From positions 1 to 7,027 of the forward strand of contig CAZOJJ010000089.1 in assembly GCA_964580105.1 (NCBI GenBank): a stretch of DNA of 7,027 bases, in the 5' to 3' direction. The first letter of the stretch is position 1. Each line of letters opens with the position of its first letter. The notes under the pieces are model-generated. The model did no database searches. It was not told the DNA's origin and was given only the letters and a program-made list of their open reading frames with translations. Shown one piece after another: positions 5,148 to 7,027 of the stretch. The position numbers were made by a program, and so were the translations under genes. The DNA is from CAZOJJ01 sp964580105. GTDB taxonomy: Bacteria; Bacteroidota; Rhodothermia; Rhodothermales; Rubricoccaceae.

Positions 5148-5344
5148 CGCTTGCGCCGGAGCCGACGCGCTCCGCCAGGCTCGCCGGCGTACTGGCGGTG
5201 TGCGGAGGCCGTCTGGAGCCGGAGGAGGCGCCCCCCTGCAGCAGGGTGAGGCACGAGACCCTGCCGGTCGGGGCGGGCCGGCTCCTCCTCGCCGCCGAGG
5301 CGGGCACACTCGTCCGTTTCACCCTGACCGAGTGGGTGGCGCGC
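5148..5344. other. Convergent intergenic region
   Basis: The gap lies between the last plus-strand membrane gene and the minus-strand permease. A forward frame beginning with GTG at 5144 (overlapping the previous stop as GTGA) stays open to 5437. It runs 93 bases antisense into the permease and looks non-coding. The notable content is a nested stem-loop at 5215-5285. Confidence 0.6.
5215..5285. terminator. Nested stem-loop between convergent genes, possible bidirectional terminator
   Basis: The outer arms GGAGCCGG (5215-5222) and CCGGCTCC (5278-5285) pair perfectly over 8 bp. Inside them GCAGGGT (5241-5247) and ACCCTGC (5258-5264) pair over 7 bp around a ten-base loop. A competing partner CCCTGC (5234-5239) sits just before the inner left arm. 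The placement between convergent genes fits a terminator for both, but neither side shows a T-tract, so intrinsic termination is uncertain. Confidence 0.35.
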
Positions 5345-6646
5345 TCACCGCTGTGCGACCCGGTGCCACACGAGGCCGAGCGCAATCAGGCCGAGGCCTA
5401 CGCCCCAGACGAGGGGTTCGACGAAGAAGGCGAGTGAAGTACAGGCGACGAGCCCGGCCGCCGCGATCCACCTCGGAAAGAGCCGCTGCGGAGCGGGGAG
5501 GTAGAGCGCCGCCAGGTTCGTGACGGCGTAGTACACGAGGACCGAGAAGGCGCTGAAGGACCACGTCGTACGCACGTCGCCGATCAGCGTGAGGGCGCCG
5601 ATGACGCCGCCCATCGTGAGCACGGCCGGTCCGGGTGTCTTGCCGCTCGCGTCGAGGCGCGCGAAGACCCTCGGCATGTCGGCGCGGCGGCCCATCGCCA
5701 GGAGCACGCGGGAGAGGCCGAGGATGAGGTTGAGGAGCACGCCCAGCATCGCCGTGATCGCGCCGAAGGCGACGACCTTCGGGACGCCGGGTACGCCGAA
5801 GGTCTCCGCCGCGACCTCCAGCGGGGCCGCCTGCTCGTCCGCCGCCGCGCCGAGCACGTCGGCACCCACCGCGCCGACGCCCACGACGGCCACGGCCACG
5901 TAGAGCACCATCGATACGAGGAGCGTCGCGATGATGGCGCGGGGAATCGTCCTGCGCGGCTCGCGGACCTCCTCGCCGAGCGTCGCAATCCGCCCGTAGC
6001 CCGTGTACGCGACGAACAGGAGCGCCGAGGCGTAGAGAACGGCGCGCAGCCCGCTCCCGCCGTCGGGCACCTCGACGTCGAAGAGGCCGGAGAAGTGGGC
6101 CGCCCCCTCGGAGAGCGCCCTCGGCGAGCCGGCGACCACGAAGAGGGCGAGGGCGCCGAGCGTGATCGAGACGATGGCGACGTTCGTGACGTTGGAACGG
6201 CGGATGCCGGCGTACACGACGGCGGTGAGCACGGCGACGCCGAAGAGGGCCACGGGCACGAGCCACCGGCCGGCGTCGAGGCCGAGCCCGCGGAGGAGGT
6301 AGCCCGAGAACCCCAGGGCCGCCGTTGCCGCCGAGGCGCTCTTGGCGACGAGGAACATCCATCCGGCCGTGAAGCCGAAGGCGGGCGTCAAGAACCGGTA
6401 GCCGTACTCGTACGTGCCGCCGGAAACGGGATGGTTGGCCGCGAGCTGGGCGCTGGAGAGGCCGTTGAAGGTGGCGACGAGTGCGCCGACGGCGGCGGCG
6501 ACGACGACGGCGGGCCCGGCCACGCCGGCCGCGATGCCGAGGCTCACGAACACGCCTGTGCCTACGATGGAGCCGAGGCCCATCATCACGGCGCCGAACG
6601 TGCCGAGTTCGCGGGCGAGGCGCTGGGGGGGAGGGGCGTCTGCCAT
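5345..6646 (-). CDS. APC-superfamily amino acid permease, 433 aa
   Basis: This is an inner-membrane secondary transporter with about twelve predicted helices and the usual length for the family. Family marks include the first-helix motif GSIVGTGVF (residues 25-33), NHPVSGGTYEYGYRFLTPAFG in helices 2-3 (71-91), FVAYTGYGRIATLGEEVREPRRTIPRAI near helix 6 (211-238), and LNLILGLSRVLLAMGRRADMPRVFAR in helix 8 and the following loop (305-330). These place it in the amino acid-polyamine-organocation superfamily, closest in feel to cationic/neutral amino acid transporters. The actual substrate cannot be read from sequence. The start at 6646 gives a normal short cytoplasmic N-terminus (MADAPPPQRLARELG). 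The frame remains open upstream to 6940, but that extension is Arg/Ser/Pro-rich and not typical. No strong Shine-Dalgarno site was found. It converges on the Fe-S repair cluster and is probably unrelated to it. Confidence 0.93.
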   Translation of the reverse strand: MADAPPPQRLARELGTFGAVMMGLGSIVGTGVFVSLGIAAGVAGPAVVVAAAVGALVATFNGLSSAQLAANHPVSGGTYEYGYRFLTPAFGFTAGWMFLVAKSASAATAALGFSGYLLRGLGLDAGRWLVPVALFGVAVLTAVVYAGIRRSNVTNVAIVSITLGALALFVVAGSPRALSEGAAHFSGLFDVEVPDGGSGLRAVLYASALLFVAYTGYGRIATLGEEVREPRRTIPRAIIATLLVSMVLYVAVAVVGVGAVGADVLGAAADEQAAPLEVAAETFGVPGVPKVVAFGAITAMLGVLLNLILGLSRVLLAMGRRADMPRVFARLDASGKTPGPAVLTMGGVIGALTLIGDVRTTWSFSAFSVLVYYAVTNLAALYLPAPQRLFPRWIAAAGLVACTSLAFFVEPLVWGVGLGLIALGLVWHRVAQR

Positions 6647-7027
6647 GGGGCTTCGGAGCGAGGTCTCTGGGGGGCCAGGTGTGCGAGGCACGTCCTTCCA
6701 GCACCTCGCGGCCGGGTTCGACGAGCTTCGCGCGCTTCTGCCCGTACAGCGCGCGGCCTTCGTGGCTGTGTCGTACTTCCGCCGGATGGTTCGTTGTTTC
6801 CGCACCGACTCAGGTGGCAGCCCGGCGGACTCGTCGTCTCCACGGAGGCACAGGACGGCAAGTTCGCGTCGTTCGACCGGCTCTTCGCGTCCTCGATACC
6901 GGAAGGGCAGCAAGCACCGAGAGTCTGACGATTCCCGCACTCGTGAACGCTCGGGAAACGCGTCGGGGGATCGTGGATCCGGAGCCAGACCGGCGGTGCC
7001 GACCTGGCGCGCCGAAGGGCCTGGAAA
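6647..7027. other. Right-edge region upstream of the permease, no gene seen
   Basis: This stretch is less GC-biased than the genes, and no frame has a believable coding pattern. A plus-strand frame from ATG 6645 stays open to the window end. Its first 55 codons include a plausible helical stretch (FDELRALLPVQRAAFVAVSY), but the rest is Arg/Ser-rich. An inverted repeat TTCCCG (6932-6937) / CGGGAA (6952-6957) with a 14-base loop is present. The permease promoter should lie here, but no convincing -35/-10 pair was found on the minus strand. Confidence 0.45.

Noticed and set aside
5144..5437. GTG-initiated 97-codon ORF coupled (GTGA) to the last membrane gene
   Set aside because: There is no recognisable pattern, it has a mixed composition, and its last third is antisense to the permease end; it is probably a chance frame.
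5319..6704. 461-codon minus-strand frame overlapping the permease
   Set aside because: It is an Arg-rich shadow of the permease in another frame on the same strand.
6095..6928. 277-codon plus-strand frame antisense to the permease start
   Set aside because: Most of it is Gly/Glu/Ala/His-rich antisense of the permease; the last 40 residues look more natural but have no start of their own.

Overview
The window is strongly GC-rich bacterial DNA with tightly packed genes. Most junctions between stop and start codons overlap or lie within about 20 bases. Shine-Dalgarno sequences are clear for some genes (303, 1185, 2427) and weak or absent for others (2796, 4330, 4740). The gene content and the uneven ribosome binding sites would fit a high-GC Bacteroidota/Rhodothermota-type bacterium (Rubricoccaceae/Rhodothermaceae-like). 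This is inference, because the window contains no phylogenetic marker.

Layout. Positions 1-302 have no convincing gene; the extreme left edge may be the end of an insertion sequence. At 303-797 is a 164-residue helical protein of unknown function. Positions 798-1184 are intergenic and hold a near-perfect 20-bp palindrome at 1098-1117, which is probably the operator of the next operon. From 1185 to 5147 runs a single co-directional cluster: (1) a Ric/ScdA/YtfE-type di-iron Fe-S cluster repair protein with an extra C-terminal DUF2249 domain; (2) a stand-alone DUF2249 protein; (3) a MIP18/DUF59 (SufT/PaaD-like) Fe-S assembly factor; (4) a second stand-alone DUF2249 protein ending in four identical six-residue repeats; (5) a possible 30-codon ORF coupled on both sides; (6) a 361-residue polytopic membrane protein with NnrS/heme-copper-like histidine patterns; and (7, 8) two small four-helix membrane proteins that are paralogues of each other. 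After a convergent intergenic region with a nested stem-loop (5215-5285), an APC-superfamily amino acid permease lies on the minus strand (6646 to 5345). Positions 6647-7027 show no supportable gene.

How the genes may work together. Ric proteins repair Fe-S clusters damaged by nitric oxide or oxidants, MIP18-family proteins help mature Fe-S proteins, and NnrS-like haem membrane proteins are linked to nitrosative stress and denitrification. The cluster therefore reads as a nitrosative/oxidative stress or microaerobic-respiration operon. It has an unusual load of three DUF2249 domains, and the palindrome in front could bind an NO- or Fe-S-sensing repressor. The DUF2249 proteins and the three membrane proteins are the least understood parts and the most likely place for undescribed biology.
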